Below the pieces are notes generated by a model. That model was not told the DNA's origin, did not search any database, and worked only from the letters and a program-made list of their open reading frames with translations. 5,883 bases of DNA, taken from positions 1-5,883 of the forward strand of contig JAIFMT010000153.1 in assembly GCA_020048295.1 (NCBI GenBank). Reading direction: 5' to 3'. The position numbers and the translations under genes are program-made. This document shows positions 1 through 5,883 of this stretch, piece by piece. This DNA is from Rhodoferax sp. Its GTDB lineage: Bacteria > Pseudomonadota > Gammaproteobacteria > Burkholderiales > Burkholderiaceae. Every line of letters starts with the position of its first letter. The first letter of the stretch is position 1.

Positions 1-972
1 TCCCCAGCGCTGCGCCATTGGTTCGCTCAGCACTTTCAGGTTTCGCATCACCATCGGCGACTTGTTCAGGTGCACTGATTTGATAGGCAGGCGGCGCAGT
101 CCGTCGGGCAAATCGGCCGCTTTGGTAAACAGGCGCAAGCGGATTTGCTCGGCGTTCAGGTCGGCCAGATCGCGTGGATCGTGCGCCAGGTCCCACGCCA
201 GCAGTTCGTTTTTGTTGCCCGGGTGCATCGCCAGCGGCCACATCAGCGCCAGGCAGCCGCGCTCGGGCGCAAACATGCCCGAGATGTGCCAAAACGGGCG
301 TGCGTTGTGTGGCGTAAACGGCATGCCCAGCTCGGCCATGACGCGGTCTTTTTTGTGCAGGCCAAAGCAAAAGTCAAACAGCTTGGGCTGTGCGGTTTTC
401 AGCAGACGAGCCAGCGCGATGGTGGCATGCACGTCGCTCAAGGCATCGTGCGCGGCCTCATGCAACAGCCCATTGGCAGCGCTCAGGTCGGTCAGCTTGA
501 AGCTGGGTTTGCCCTCGGCGTTGACCGGCCACTGGATGCCGTCGGGGCGCAAGGCGTAGGCGGTGCGCACCACATCAAGCAAATCCCAGCGGCCGCAGTC
601 GTTTTGCCATTCGCGCGCGTAGGGGTCGATCAGGTTGCGCCAGAACATGAAACGGGTGATTTCGTCATCAAAGCGAATCGTGTTGTAGCCCACGCCCACC
701 GTGCCGGGCAGCGCCAGCTCGCGCTCTATTTGCGCTGCAAACTGGTATTCGGGCACGCCTTTTTGCAGGCACTCTTGTGGCGTGATGCCGGTGATCAAAC
801 AGGCCTCGGGGCTGGGCAAAAAGTCGGGGGCGGGCTGGCAATACAGCATCAACGGCGTACCAATCTGGTTCAGATCGGCATCGGTGCGGATGGCGGCAAA
901 CTGCGCCGGGCGATCGCGCCGGGTGTTGGCACCGAAGGTTTCGTAGTCGTGCCAAAGAAAAGTGTGGGTCAT
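1..972 (-). CDS. sbcB: Exodeoxyribonuclease I, partial (C-terminus beyond window)
   Basis: Exonuclease I is a cytoplasmic enzyme that degrades single-stranded DNA 3' to 5' in recombination and mismatch repair. The reading frame begins at ATG 972, with GGAG at 979-982 six bases upstream, and stays open to base 1, giving 324 residues of a family usually about 475 long. The N-terminus carries the DEDDh exonuclease signature: HDYETFG (Asp9, Glu11), RFDDE (Asp102/Asp103), and HDALSD with His175 and Asp180. The stretches RPAQFAAIRTD, RWDLLDVVR and ALRPDGIQWP are typical of SbcB and not of other DEDD exonucleases. From about residue 195 the SH3-like domain begins; VHLNKSPMV near the edge corresponds to its conserved IHINKCP-like segment. 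The rest of that domain and the C-terminal helical domain lie outside the window. All catalytic residues are present, so the cut is a window edge and not a sign of a broken gene. Confidence 0.96.
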   Translation of the reverse strand, partial: MTHTFLWHDYETFGANTRRDRPAQFAAIRTDADLNQIGTPLMLYCQPAPDFLPSPEACLITGITPQECLQKGVPEYQFAAQIERELALPGTVGVGYNTIRFDDEITRFMFWRNLIDPYAREWQNDCGRWDLLDVVRTAYALRPDGIQWPVNAEGKPSFKLTDLSAANGLLHEAAHDALSDVHATIALARLLKTAQPKLFDFCFGLHKKDRVMAELGMPFTPHNARPFWHISGMFAPERGCLALMWPLAMHPGNKNELLAWDLAHDPRDLADLNAEQIRLRLFTKAADLPDGLRRLPIKSVHLNKSPMVMRNLKVLSEPMAQRWG

Positions 973-1017
973 GGCGATCTCCAACTTATCTTGTCGACGC
1001 AGTTGACGTTGCTGGAT

Positions 1018-1045
1018 GTTATAAAATATATAGCTATTAGCGCAA
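1018..1045 (-). promoter_or_regulatory. Possible sbcB promoter
   Basis: Read on the minus strand, TATAAC (1023-1018) matches five of six bases of a sigma-70 -10 box. TTGCGC (1045-1040), 16 bases upstream, matches only the TTG of a -35 box. Transcription would start near 1011 and give a leader of about 38 nt. The -35 half falls inside the first repeat copy, so the repeat may have supplied part of the promoter. The weak -35 keeps confidence low. Confidence 0.3.
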
Positions 1046-1072
1046 TATCCATAAGTGTTACAGTCAATTTTT
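1028..1072 (+). repeat. Dispersed AGCTATTAGCGC-type repeat, copy 1
   Basis: This 45-nt stretch aligns without gaps to 1758-1802, with 32 of 45 positions identical, including the first ten bases (ATATAGCTAT), a central TATCCA, CAG, and a closing run of five T. Weaker similarity (GCTG and TATA blocks in the same register) may extend it left to about 1011. The TAGCGC of 1038-1043 can pair with GTGTTA at 1055-1060 in RNA using two G-U pairs; the hairpin then leads into the T run, giving a terminator-like shape on the plus strand. Short palindromic repeats beginning ATAGCTGCTAGCGC and ending in a T run are, from memory, frequent between genes in Comamonadaceae; membership in that family is an inference. 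Confidence 0.65.
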
Positions 1073-1098
1073 GCATTCGTTCAGTGCCTCTGTGTCGA

Positions 1099-1127
1099 TT
1101 GACCGCCAGCAGGAGTCAGAGTAAAGT
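1099..1127 (+). promoter_or_regulatory. Candidate sigma-70 promoter of the orphan gene
   Basis: TTGACC (1099-1104, five of six matches to TTGACA) is followed after exactly 17 bases by TAAAGT (1122-1127, four of six matches to TATAAT). Transcription would start near 1134, leaving about 40 nt before the ATG at 1175. A second possible pair, TTGACG at 1003-1008 with TATATA at 1027-1032 (18-base spacer), lies further upstream, but its transcript would run through the hairpin of repeat copy 1. Both are pattern matches only. Confidence 0.4.
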
Positions 1128-1174
1128 TTTCCCGAGACAATCATTTGGCATTGTTTCATAGCAGGAGAACGGTG

Positions 1175-1897
1175 ATGTCTATTCAGTTGGAATCCGGCGT
1201 GAGTGTCTACGATCCGTCGCAGCACTCGAGGTGTGAGTTTTTTGGGGTGGCTCAGGTTCACGGCAAATATGTGGGAAAGAAATTCGTTTGCGGGAATATT
1301 GCATTCTCGAATCCGTACAGCGCCAACATGTTTTCCTTCGTGTGGCGACATTACTCCCCTGAAATTGCCAAGGCGACCGTTTTGCTTTTCGAGCAGAAAA
1401 TGGTGGAATCCGCACCCATTGCCTACTTGAAATTTGTGCAAATTGACTGGTCGGCCTTGTTCTCCAAGGGAGCAGTAGCGCTGGATTGGGTCGGCATTGT
1501 GACGGAGGTGGCCGTCGCATTGGCGGGCTGTGCCTTTGTCAGCATCTATCAGGACAGTTCGGTAGGCGAGTTCAACCCGTACTCACCCAAGGAAGATGTT
1601 GACGTGTACGTGCAATATGCCATTGCGTACTGGGCAAAGCATCCGTCGTACGGCCCCGCCTACAAAAAATTCGATTATTCACTGTACAGGCTGGTTTGCT
1701 GCCAACCCTACATTTCACGCAGCGGCAACCCCGCTATCATGCTGATGGGTATAGGCAATATAGCTATAGACACAGTATCCACCGGGGCTTCAGGCCATTT
1801 TTCGTTTATTTTCGGCGCGCCCAGCGCACACCTGGCAGATCGGCCACCAGGCCCAGCACCTTGTGCAGCCGGCCAGAGTCGGCCACCTCGACGGTGA
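1175..1897 (+). CDS. Hypothetical protein, orphan gene between two repeats
   Basis: I do not recognise this 240-residue protein. The start at ATG 1175 is chosen because AGGAG (1163-1167) sits seven bases upstream; an in-frame ATG at 1145 has no such site. Residues 1-194 read like a real protein: rich in Tyr, Phe and Val, with aromatic-charged segments such as YWAKHPSYG (152-160) and a hydrophobic stretch at about 101-125 long enough to be one membrane helix or a buried core. No signal peptide or catalytic motif is evident. Base composition is visibly less GC-rich than in relA, sbcB or bdhA, which suggests acquisition by transfer. From about residue 195 the frame enters the second repeat, and from about 1806 it is antisense to the end of relA; this last part (Pro, Arg, Ala and Gly rich) looks like read-through of DNA not evolved to encode it. 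The gene may be real but with a lost or altered C-terminus. It converges on relA with 92 nt of overlap. Confidence 0.55.
   Translation: MSIQLESGVSVYDPSQHSRCEFFGVAQVHGKYVGKKFVCGNIAFSNPYSANMFSFVWRHYSPEIAKATVLLFEQKMVESAPIAYLKFVQIDWSALFSKGAVALDWVGIVTEVAVALAGCAFVSIYQDSSVGEFNPYSPKEDVDVYVQYAIAYWAKHPSYGPAYKKFDYSLYRLVCCQPYISRSGNPAIMLMGIGNIAIDTVSTGASGHFSFIFGAPSAHLADRPPGPAPCAAGQSRPPRR
1758..1802 (+). repeat. Dispersed AGCTATTAGCGC-type repeat, copy 2
   Basis: Second copy of the repeat at 1028-1072, in the same orientation and offset by 730 bases. It begins ATATAGCTAT, holds the central TATCCA and ends in CAGGCCATTTTT. It contains a perfect 10-base palindrome, TATAGCTATA (1759-1768). Its inner hairpin arms are more decayed than in copy 1, so terminator function is doubtful. 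It ends three bases before the relA stop codon and lies inside the open reading frame of the orphan gene. Confidence 0.6.
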
Positions 1898-4055
1898 ACG
1901 TCATCCACGCCACGCCCTTGATCGACTGGGTTTGCACGCCGGTGACGTTCATTTTTTCTTTGGTGAAGACTTCAGAAATGTCACGCAGCAGGCCTTGCCG
2001 GTCTTGCGCCTGCACCGCCACATCCACCGGGTACACCGAGCCACCGCTGGTGTGCGCCACGCCCCAATCGACCTCAATCAGTCGTTCACCGTTTTTGGCG
2101 ACCATCTCGCGCAGGTTGGTGCAGTCCTTGCGGTGCACGCTGATGCCTTTGCCGCGCGTGACAAAGCCGCAAATCGCATCCGGCGGCGCCGGTTTGCAAC
2201 ACTTGGCCATTTGCGTCATCAGCGAATCCACGCCCACCACCAGCAAACCGCTCTTGCCCGACGGGGCTTCAGAGCGGGGTTTGCGCAGCAGCGGCGCGTC
2301 GGCATCAAACTGCGGATGCTCGGGTGGGCGCAGCAGCAACTCGATCTGGCGCAGCGAAAACTCTTCTTTGCCAACGTCTTCAAACAGCGCTTCAGCGTTG
2401 GCAAAGCCCAGCTGCACCGCCAGGTCATCAAGCTTGAGCGCAGTTTTACCCTCGCGCTGCAGCAGCTTTTCAACGGCTTCACGGCCTTTGGCTACAGTCT
2501 CTGACATGGCGAGCGCGTTGAACCAGGCACGCACCTTGGTTCTGGCACGGTGGCTGACCAGGTAGCCCAGCTCGGGGTTGAGCCAATCGCGCGACGGGCC
2601 GCCTTCTTTGGCGACAGTGACTTCGACCGACTGGCCGTTTTTCAGCGGTGTGTGCAGCGGCACCATGGCCCCATCCACCCGCGCGCCGCGGCAGCGGTGC
2701 CCCAGGCTGGTGTGCACGGTGTAGGCAAAGTCCACCGGCGTGGCACCACGGGGCAGCTCCACAATGGCTGCGTCGGGGGTCAATACATAAATGCGGTCTT
2801 CCAGCACGGCTTGTGCCTGCTGCGGCGCGCTGGACAGGTCGCGCTCCCAGGCCAGCAGCTGACGCAGCACGGCAATTTTGGCGTCGTAGGCACCGCTGGC
2901 GCTCACCCCGGCGTAACCTTTGGTGCCGGCCTCTTTGTAGGCCCAGTGTGCTGCGACGCCGTTTTCAGCATGGTCGTGCAGGGCCTGGGTACGGATCTGG
3001 ATCTCGGTGGGATGCCCTGCCACATCACGCACCACGGTGTGCAGCGACTGGTAACCGTTGGGCTTGGGCTTGGCAATGTAGTCGTCAAACTCTTCGGTAA
3101 TCGCGTCAAAGTGGCTGTGAATCCAGCTCAAGGCACCATAGCACTCTGGCACGCTGGCCACCAGCACGCGCAGCGCGCGCACGTCATACACCTGGTCAAA
3201 GTTGAGCGACTTGCCACGCATTTTTTTAACAATGCTGTAGATGTGTTTGGGTCGGCCCGACACGGTGGCGCTGATGCCCTGGCTGGTCAAATCCTGCTCC
3301 AGTTGCTCGCGCAAACGCACCACATTGGCTTCGCGCTGCACCCGCTTTTCATCCAGCCAACGCGCCACCTGCTTGTAGGTATCGGGCTCCAGAAAGCGAA
3401 ACGCCAGGTCTTCCATCTCCCACTTGATTTCCCAGATGCCCAGCCGGTTGGTCAATGGCGCAAACACCTGCAATGCCTCGGCCGCCAGGGGCTTGGGGAT
3501 CGGCAGCTTGGCTGAGGCGTAAAAGCGCAAGGTTTGCAGGCGCGAGGCCAGGCGCAGCATCACCACCCGCAAATCGCGTGAAAATGCCAGCAGCATCTTG
3601 CGCACGTTCTCGGTTTGCAACGCCGCGGCCTCGGGGGTGATGGCCATGGCGCCGCCGTCGTTGTCAGCGTTTTGGCGTGCCAGCCGGGCGTGGCGCTGTA
3701 CCCGTACCAGCTTGGCGGTCTCGACGGCCAGCGTAGCAAAGTTGTCGCCAAACGCCTTGGCAATCACCTCTTGTGGCTTGTTCAGGTGGTCACAAGCGTA
3801 CACCAGGTAGCTGGCTGCCTGCATCTCTTGCGAACCACCAATGTGGTGCAAGGTTTGCGCCATGCCGTCGGCGTGGCTCATGATGGCCTCACCGGTGTCG
3901 AGCAGTTCACCCGCCAGCAGCGGTTCGGCAAAAGCGCGCGCACGCGTCAAAGCGTTGGCCTGTTCCGGCTGAGTGGTGCCGGTGGCGGCCACCACCGGCA
4001 AAGGGTTGCGTGCGACTTGAGAGGCGGACGGGCTGGCTGTCTGGAGACTTTTCAT
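1806..4055 (-). CDS. relA: GTP pyrophosphokinase RelA, (p)ppGpp synthetase
   Basis: RelA transfers pyrophosphate from ATP to GTP or GDP on stalled ribosomes and so triggers the stringent response. The protein has 749 residues from ATG 4055, a usual length for the family; residue numbers here follow that start. Domains in order: an N-terminal HD-like region (about 40-180) in which the HD and ED metal ligands are missing (YACDH replaces the expected HD motif), so ppGpp hydrolysis is unlikely; synthetase (about 235-375) with GRPKHIYS, YDVRALRV (Asp291), EFDDYIAKPKPNGYQSLHT and TEIQIRT (Glu351); TGS (about 420-482) with ELPRGATPVDFAYTVHT; a helical region; a zinc-finger-like segment with Cys619, Cys620, His641 and Cys645; and a C-terminal ACT domain (about 675-745). 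The acidic EFDD motif marks monofunctional RelA, whereas bifunctional Rel/SpoT proteins carry RxKD. No clear Shine-Dalgarno precedes the start, which lies 18 nt after the hydrolase stop, so translational coupling is possible. A TTG at 4058 is an alternative start. Confidence 0.95.
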   Translation of the reverse strand: MKSLQTASPSASQVARNPLPVVAATGTTQPEQANALTRARAFAEPLLAGELLDTGEAIMSHADGMAQTLHHIGGSQEMQAASYLVYACDHLNKPQEVIAKAFGDNFATLAVETAKLVRVQRHARLARQNADNDGGAMAITPEAAALQTENVRKMLLAFSRDLRVVMLRLASRLQTLRFYASAKLPIPKPLAAEALQVFAPLTNRLGIWEIKWEMEDLAFRFLEPDTYKQVARWLDEKRVQREANVVRLREQLEQDLTSQGISATVSGRPKHIYSIVKKMRGKSLNFDQVYDVRALRVLVASVPECYGALSWIHSHFDAITEEFDDYIAKPKPNGYQSLHTVVRDVAGHPTEIQIRTQALHDHAENGVAAHWAYKEAGTKGYAGVSASGAYDAKIAVLRQLLAWERDLSSAPQQAQAVLEDRIYVLTPDAAIVELPRGATPVDFAYTVHTSLGHRCRGARVDGAMVPLHTPLKNGQSVEVTVAKEGGPSRDWLNPELGYLVSHRARTKVRAWFNALAMSETVAKGREAVEKLLQREGKTALKLDDLAVQLGFANAEALFEDVGKEEFSLRQIELLLRPPEHPQFDADAPLLRKPRSEAPSGKSGLLVVGVDSLMTQMAKCCKPAPPDAICGFVTRGKGISVHRKDCTNLREMVAKNGERLIEVDWGVAHTSGGSVYPVDVAVQAQDRQGLLRDISEVFTKEKMNVTGVQTQSIKGVAWMTFTVEVADSGRLHKVLGLVADLPGVRWARRK

Positions 4056-4073
4056 CAAAAAACCCGTTGCAGA

Positions 4074-5000
4074 TCAGTCCAGCAGAAATGCCAGCACCGC
4101 CTGTACTTGGTCGGGTGCCATCAGGGTGGGGGCGTGGCCAACGCCGGGGAATTCGATCACACGAGCTTTGGGGCCGCGCTGGGTCATGGCAGTGGCGGTG
4201 GCGCTGGAGAGCAGATCGGACTCGGCACCGCGCAAAATAAGCGTGGTCGCAGTAATTTGGTCATAGGCGGCCCACAGCAGTGCCTCGCCCTGGGTTGCCG
4301 CCTCCTGGGTGAAGGCCGCATAGGGCAGTGCCAGACCGGGGTCGTAATGCAAGGTGAGCCGACCCGAGCCGTCGTCCATCGGCTTGAGCATGGGTCGGGT
4401 GAATGCCAGCCATTGCGCTGGCGTGTGCGGGCCAAAGGTTTTTGATACCGCCCACAACGCATCTGCCGCCTGCTGCTCGTCGGCAAAGGCACCAGTGCGC
4501 CCCAGATACTGGCCTATGCGCTGCAGCGCCTGCCATTCGATCACCGGCCCCACGTCGTTGAGCACCAGCCGACGCATCTGCGCCAAAGGCGGCAAGCCGG
4601 GTTGTCCGGCCAGTGCCATGCCAATCAGTCCGCCCATGCTGGTGCCTACCCAGTCCAGTGTGCCGGGCTGCAACTGCGCCAGCAGCGCCAGCATGTCGGC
4701 GGCGTACTGAGCGATCTGGTAACCCTGCGGGTCTTTCAGCCAGTCGCTTTTGCCCCGGCCCACCACATCCGGGCACACCACGCGGATCTGTTCACCTGCC
4801 CTGTCACACAAAGCCTGTGCCAGCACATCAAAGTCGCGCCCCTGGCGCGTCAACCCGTGCACGCACACCACCACATGGCTGGCCGCCGGATGACCCCACT
4901 GCCAGTACGCCATGCGATGCCCCCCGTTGGCATCAGGACAATCGACAAACTGGAGCGTGGGATCAGACATGTTGGGCAAGACTTGATAATGACGGGTCAT
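4074..5000 (-). CDS. Alpha/beta-fold hydrolase, possible hydroxybutyrate-oligomer esterase
   Basis: A 308-residue serine hydrolase, presumably cytoplasmic since no signal peptide is seen. The fold is shown by the oxyanion-hole segment VCVHGLTRQGRDF (about 45-57), CPDVVGRGKSD (76-86), the nucleophile elbow GTSMGG with Ser121, LRGAESDLLS with the likely acid Asp262, and GVGHAP with His289. Together these make a complete Ser-Asp-His triad. The substrate cannot be read from the sequence. Divergence from bdhA (71 nt between start codons) suggests a role in PHB or hydroxybutyrate-oligomer breakdown, and intracellular oligomer hydrolases of this size and fold are known in Cupriavidus; this is inference. 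A generic esterase or a C-C bond hydrolase is also possible. The start is uncertain: ATG 5000 gives the longest frame, with AGG directly against the start codon and so badly spaced; ATG 4970 (residue 11) also lacks a ribosome site. The gene lies 18 nt upstream of relA and is probably co-transcribed with it. Confidence 0.88.
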   Translation of the reverse strand: MTRHYQVLPNMSDPTLQFVDCPDANGGHRMAYWQWGHPAASHVVVCVHGLTRQGRDFDVLAQALCDRAGEQIRVVCPDVVGRGKSDWLKDPQGYQIAQYAADMLALLAQLQPGTLDWVGTSMGGLIGMALAGQPGLPPLAQMRRLVLNDVGPVIEWQALQRIGQYLGRTGAFADEQQAADALWAVSKTFGPHTPAQWLAFTRPMLKPMDDGSGRLTLHYDPGLALPYAAFTQEAATQGEALLWAAYDQITATTLILRGAESDLLSSATATAMTQRGPKARVIEFPGVGHAPTLMAPDQVQAVLAFLLD

Positions 5001-5025
5001 CCTAATTCAAACGTGCGCCCGACTT

Positions 5026-5041
5026 GGGTGCGATTGCACCC
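5026..5041. promoter_or_regulatory. Perfect inverted repeat, candidate operator
   Basis: GGGTGC (5026-5031), a four-base spacer GATT, then GCACCC (5036-5041) forms a perfect 6-bp inverted repeat in the middle of the 71-nt region between two divergent genes. Its core is TGC-N4-GCA, which resembles the TGC/GCA half-sites that I recall for the PHB regulator PhaR. It would lie just downstream of the candidate hydrolase promoter and 31 nt upstream of the bdhA start codon. There is no T run, so it is not a terminator. Confidence 0.45.
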
Positions 5042-5050
5042 TATTCAACA

Positions 5051-5079
5051 ATTAAATTCGGAGAAATTTTCATGCTCAA
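5051..5079 (-). promoter_or_regulatory. Candidate promoter of the hydrolase-relA operon
   Basis: On the minus strand TTGAGC (5079-5074, four of six matches to the -35 consensus) is followed after exactly 17 bases by TTTAAT (5056-5051, five of six matches to TATAAT). Transcription would start near 5044, just before the inverted repeat at 5026-5041. The -35 box shares one base with the bdhA start codon and extends into its coding sequence, so the two transcription units would interfere closely. I see no equally good promoter for bdhA on the plus strand. Confidence 0.4.
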
Positions 5080-5842
5080 AGGCAAAACAGCACTCGTCAC
5101 CGGTTCCACCAGCGGCATTGGCCTTGGCATTGCCAAAGCCCTGGCGGCACAGGGCGCGAATATCGTGCTCAATGGTTTTGGCGATGTGGATGGCCCGAAA
5201 GCCGAGTTGGCGGCGTTGGGTGTGCAGGTGGCGTACCACGGAGCCGACATGAGCCAACCCGATCAAATTGCCGAGATGATGGCATTTGCCGCAGCGCAGT
5301 TTGGCCGGGTGGATATTCTGGTCAACAACGCTGGCATTCAGCATGTGGCGCGTATTGAAAATTTTCCGGTTGACCGCTGGGATGCCATCATCGCCATCAA
5401 CCTCAGCAGCGCCTTTCATGCCACCCGGCTGGCGCTGCCGGCCATGCAAGCAGCAGGCTGGGGCCGAATTATTAACGTGGCCTCGGTGCACGGCTTGGTG
5501 GCATCGGCTGAAAAAGCCGCCTATGTGGCTGCCAAGCATGGGGTGGTGGGGCTAACCAAGGTGACCGCGCTGGAAAACGCCAGCAGCGGCGTGACCTGTA
5601 ACGCCATTTGCCCCGGCTGGGTGTTGACTCCGCTGGTGCAAAAACAGGTGGATGCCAAGGCGGCTGCGCTGGGGGTGTCCAATGAAGATGCCACACGCCA
5701 GTTGCTGGGCGAAAAAGAGCCGTCGATGCAGTTCACCACACCTGAAGAGTTGGGCGCATTGGCGGTGTTTTTTTGCTCAGCCGCGGGAAAAAACGTGCGT
5801 GGGGTGGCGTGGAATATGGATGGTGGCTGGGTGGCGCAGTGA
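5072..5842 (+). CDS. bdhA: D-3-hydroxybutyrate dehydrogenase
   Basis: A complete 256-residue short-chain dehydrogenase that interconverts D-3-hydroxybutyrate and acetoacetate with NAD+, a cytoplasmic step of PHB and ketone-body use. The start ATG 5072 has GGAGA (5060-5064) seven bases upstream. The Rossmann cofactor motif is TGSTSGIG (10-17), followed by NNAG (85-88), Asn110, Ser138 and the catalytic YVAAK with Tyr151 and Lys155. Gln90, His140, Lys148, Gln192 and Trp253 stand where, from memory, the Pseudomonas fragi enzyme binds the substrate carboxylate and closes its lid (four residues higher there), which favours this activity over general SDRs such as FabG. Segments LNGFGD, NNAGIQH, HGLVAS, AAKHGVVG and NAICPGWV are characteristic of the family. 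Length is normal and no residue is missing. It is transcribed away from the hydrolase; the shared upstream region with its inverted repeat suggests joint control. Confidence 0.95.
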   Translation: MLKGKTALVTGSTSGIGLGIAKALAAQGANIVLNGFGDVDGPKAELAALGVQVAYHGADMSQPDQIAEMMAFAAAQFGRVDILVNNAGIQHVARIENFPVDRWDAIIAINLSSAFHATRLALPAMQAAGWGRIINVASVHGLVASAEKAAYVAAKHGVVGLTKVTALENASSGVTCNAICPGWVLTPLVQKQVDAKAAALGVSNEDATRQLLGEKEPSMQFTTPEELGALAVFFCSAAGKNVRGVAWNMDGGWVAQ

Positions 5843-5883
5843 TTTTGGTATCAGCCAGGGACTGTCATAGCATCTGCGGCACG

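Noticed and set aside
1..972. sbcB as a truncated pseudogene
   Set aside because: The frame is open to the first base of the window with all four DEDDh motifs present; the missing C-terminus is explained by the window edge.
145..1161. Long plus-strand open frame of 338 codons opposite sbcB
   Set aside because: It is antisense to the well-supported SbcB frame, has low-complexity Gln/Val/Gly-rich content and no recognisable motif; long antisense frames are common in GC-rich coding DNA.
1064..1441. Minus-strand open frame of 125 codons opposite the orphan gene
   Set aside because: No ribosome binding site is evident and it starts inside the plus-strand gene, which has both a good ribosome site and a candidate promoter. 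It stays a weak alternative, because the orphan protein itself is not confirmed by family recognition.
1784..1802. Possible rho-independent terminator between the orphan gene and relA
   Set aside because: Only a 3-bp GGC/GCC stem precedes the T run on the plus strand and nothing good is seen on the minus strand, so it is described as part of the repeat instead.
2550..3515. Plus-strand open frame of 321 codons inside relA
   Set aside because: Fully antisense to RelA synthetase and TGS domains whose motifs are intact; composition is rich in Gly, His and Gln as expected for a shadow frame.
3615..4445. Plus-strand open frame of 276 codons across the relA-hydrolase junction
   Set aside because: It spans the boundary of two confirmed minus-strand genes and shows no protein motif.
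5045..5539. Minus-strand open frame of 164 codons opposite bdhA
   Set aside because: Antisense to a dehydrogenase with every catalytic residue present; no start signal or recognisable motif.

Overview
The window looks like chromosomal DNA from a beta-proteobacterium, most likely of the Comamonadaceae (Rhodoferax, Polaromonas or Acidovorax type). The grounds are the GC-rich housekeeping genes, the close family resemblance of the encoded proteins, and a dispersed AGCTATTAGCGC-type repeat that I associate from memory with that family. The genus is an inference; no rRNA or other marker is present.

Layout, left to right. (1) Positions 1-972, minus strand: the N-terminal two thirds of exodeoxyribonuclease I (sbcB), cut by the left edge of the window. 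(2) Positions 973-1805: an intergenic island holding one unrecognised plus-strand gene (start 1175), visibly less GC-rich than its neighbours. It has a good ribosome binding site and a plausible promoter, and lies between two diverged direct copies of a 45-nt repeat (1028-1072 and 1758-1802, 32 of 45 positions identical without gaps). Its reading frame runs through the second repeat and ends antisense to the 3' end of relA. (3) Positions 1806-4055, minus: relA, a (p)ppGpp synthetase with a decayed HD hydrolase half and an EFDD synthetase motif. (4) Positions 4074-5000, minus: an alpha/beta-fold hydrolase, 18 nt upstream of relA and probably in the same operon. (5) Positions 5001-5071: a short divergent control region with a perfect 6-bp inverted repeat (TGC-N4-GCA core) and a candidate minus-strand promoter. 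(6) Positions 5072-5842, plus: D-3-hydroxybutyrate dehydrogenase (bdhA), complete. Positions 5843-5883 hold nothing I can name.

How the genes may work together: bdhA oxidises D-3-hydroxybutyrate, the monomer released from polyhydroxybutyrate (PHB). The divergent hydrolase could be an intracellular esterase acting on hydroxybutyrate oligomers, although the sequence alone proves only the fold and triad. Because that hydrolase appears to be co-transcribed with relA, the arrangement would place a storage-carbon function beside the starvation alarmone synthetase. The part least explained by known families is the repeat-bounded orphan gene.
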